Below are positions 31,282 to 32,208 of a stretch of DNA of 32,208 nucleotides, piece by piece. Position 1 is the first letter of the stretch, and each line of letters starts with the position of its first letter. The stretch is from a virus: IMG/VR virus record IMGVR_UViG_3300033153_004331, positions 1 through 32,208 of that record; one strand, 5' to 3'. A model generated the notes under the pieces. The model had not been told where the DNA came from. It saw nothing but the letters and a program-made list of their open reading frames with translations, and made no database searches. The position numbers were made by a program, and so were the translations under genes.

Positions 31282-32208
31282 ATGCCTAAAGGTGCAGAAT
31301 ATTATGGCCCGATAAAACAGGGGCTGGGATTCATTAATAAGCAGATGAATGTTAACTCTGATAGAGCTGATGCTAGAGAAGCTCGTGGATTGCAGAGACT
31401 ATTAACATCTTCTCAGTTGGAAACGGCACAAGAGAATAGAATATTAAACAGGAGAACTGCGGAAAGAGCTGATGACAGTTTAGCTGAAACTATTAAAGCT
31501 AATGCCCACAGTCAGAAAATGAGTATAGCTAATCTTAAATTAAATCAATCAGCAAATTGGCGACAAGCTAAAAATTTTGAAGCACAGAAGGGGAAGCGAG
31601 ATGCAATGATAGCTGATCAGAAACAGATGCATACTCCAGTACCTGCTAATGTTTTTAATTATCTTAATGACACACCTCGTATAAGAGAATTGTTACAGCA
31701 ACCATATATGGTAAAAGTTGTTGAATCTATTTATGGTGGCACTGGGAATATTAAATTTGATCCAGCAACAGGTAATTTAATAGATGCTCGTACTAAAAAA
31801 CAAAAAAATATTAGTCCATACAATCATGCTAATAAATACTATGCAGCTTTAGATGGTGCTGTTGTTAGTGCACTAGATCCCCCATCAGTTGTTAGAGGAG
31901 ATGTTACACAAATCGAATCTGAAATGGGGGAATTGAATACGCAGTTGTCTAATTTAAAAACAGCATCTAAAGGAGTAGACAGGAGTGTTAAAGAGAGTGC
32001 AGAGATAAAAGTTAAACTAAATGAATTAAAAGGCAGGCTGGGACGCAGGAAAGCTACTTCTGTCGATGATTATATTGAAATGTATGATGAGCAAAAAGCA
32101 AGAATCATTGAGAGATATGCTAAAGCTAAGAGAGATGGTATACGTCCAGAGATAGATAACTATTTTACTCTGAGTATTAATCGTATTACTACGATGCAAG
32201 ATAGATTG
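31282..32208 (+). CDS. Probable internal virion coiled-coil protein, truncated by window edge
   Basis: From ATG 31282, with AGAAGGAGAG upstream, a frame of 309 codons stays open to the last base, so the true length is unknown. It begins MPKGAEYYGPIKQGLGFINK. Residues about 15-115 are helical and polar, and residues about 210-260 form an acidic/basic coiled coil (IESEMGELNTQLSNLK...). It continues the ejection-type module: size, helicity and place fit the large internal virion protein of short-tailed phages. Catalytic domains, if any, would lie beyond the window. Confidence 0.7.
   Translation, partial: MPKGAEYYGPIKQGLGFINKQMNVNSDRADAREARGLQRLLTSSQLETAQENRILNRRTAERADDSLAETIKANAHSQKMSIANLKLNQSANWRQAKNFEAQKGKRDAMIADQKQMHTPVPANVFNYLNDTPRIRELLQQPYMVKVVESIYGGTGNIKFDPATGNLIDARTKKQKNISPYNHANKYYAALDGAVVSALDPPSVVRGDVTQIESEMGELNTQLSNLKTASKGVDRSVKESAEIKVKLNELKGRLGRRKATSVDDYIEMYDEQKARIIERYAKAKRDGIRPEIDNYFTLSINRITTMQDRL

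Noticed and set aside
1-32208. Reassignment of TGA to tryptophan throughout the genome
   Set aside because: All large genes use TGG for Trp and none contains an internal TGA, so global recoding is not supported; only a local readthrough question remains at 7291.

Overview
This window is part of a tailed double-stranded DNA phage genome: AT-rich, densely packed, almost entirely coding, and with purine-rich AGGAG/GGGGA ribosome-binding sites before most genes. The assembly genes read in order as terminase large subunit (GpA type), portal (P22 type), scaffold, major capsid protein (DUF4043/N4-gp56-like), two decoration-like paralogues, two SU10-like adaptors, a nozzle/stabilisation protein, fibre and collar-domain proteins and an ejection-type module. 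This set, with no tape measure, sheath or tail-tube gene in view, suggests a short-tailed (podovirus-like) particle. The bacterial host cannot be named from the sequence. No integrase, repressor, polymerase, endolysin or CRISPR array was seen, so nothing supports a temperate lifestyle.

Layout. (1) Positions 1-3125, minus strand: about fourteen very small genes in tight tandem, most unrecognised. They include Cys-rich (probably zinc-binding) mini-proteins, four single-span membrane mini-proteins, and a small gene disrupted by an exact 40-bp tandem duplication. A clear rho-independent terminator separates the first gene of this arm from the rest. (2) Positions 3126-3840: a divergent, very AT-rich non-coding region with inverted repeats and a hairpin/T-run leader, a candidate control region or replication origin. 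(3) Positions 3841-5340, plus strand: tiny genes, a helix-turn-helix protein that may be the small terminase, a tRNA-Thr(UGU), a second divergent tRNA-like gene (UGG, Pro-like), and a 261-nt structured non-coding RNA candidate closed by a long-range helix. (4) Positions 5363-14339: a membrane coiled-coil protein, a decoration-like protein, a run of small unknown genes (one split by an in-frame TGA), two very large surface/fibre-like proteins and a secreted or membrane-anchored protein. (5) Positions 14350-32208: packaging, head, neck, tail and ejection genes, with the last gene running off the window.

The most unusual signals are RNA-level. Two leaders, upstream of the 163-aa gene (15988-16050) and of the scaffold gene (19430-19492), share the same two-hairpin architecture. 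Their stem sequences differ but stay paired, their loops are alike, and a matching GTAA/TTAC pseudoknot can be drawn next to the ribosome-binding site. Together with the compact ncRNA beside the tRNAs, these are the best candidates for something undescribed. At protein level the best candidate is a three-member family of 60-77-aa proteins with a shared Cys/His plus Tyr-Pro signature.
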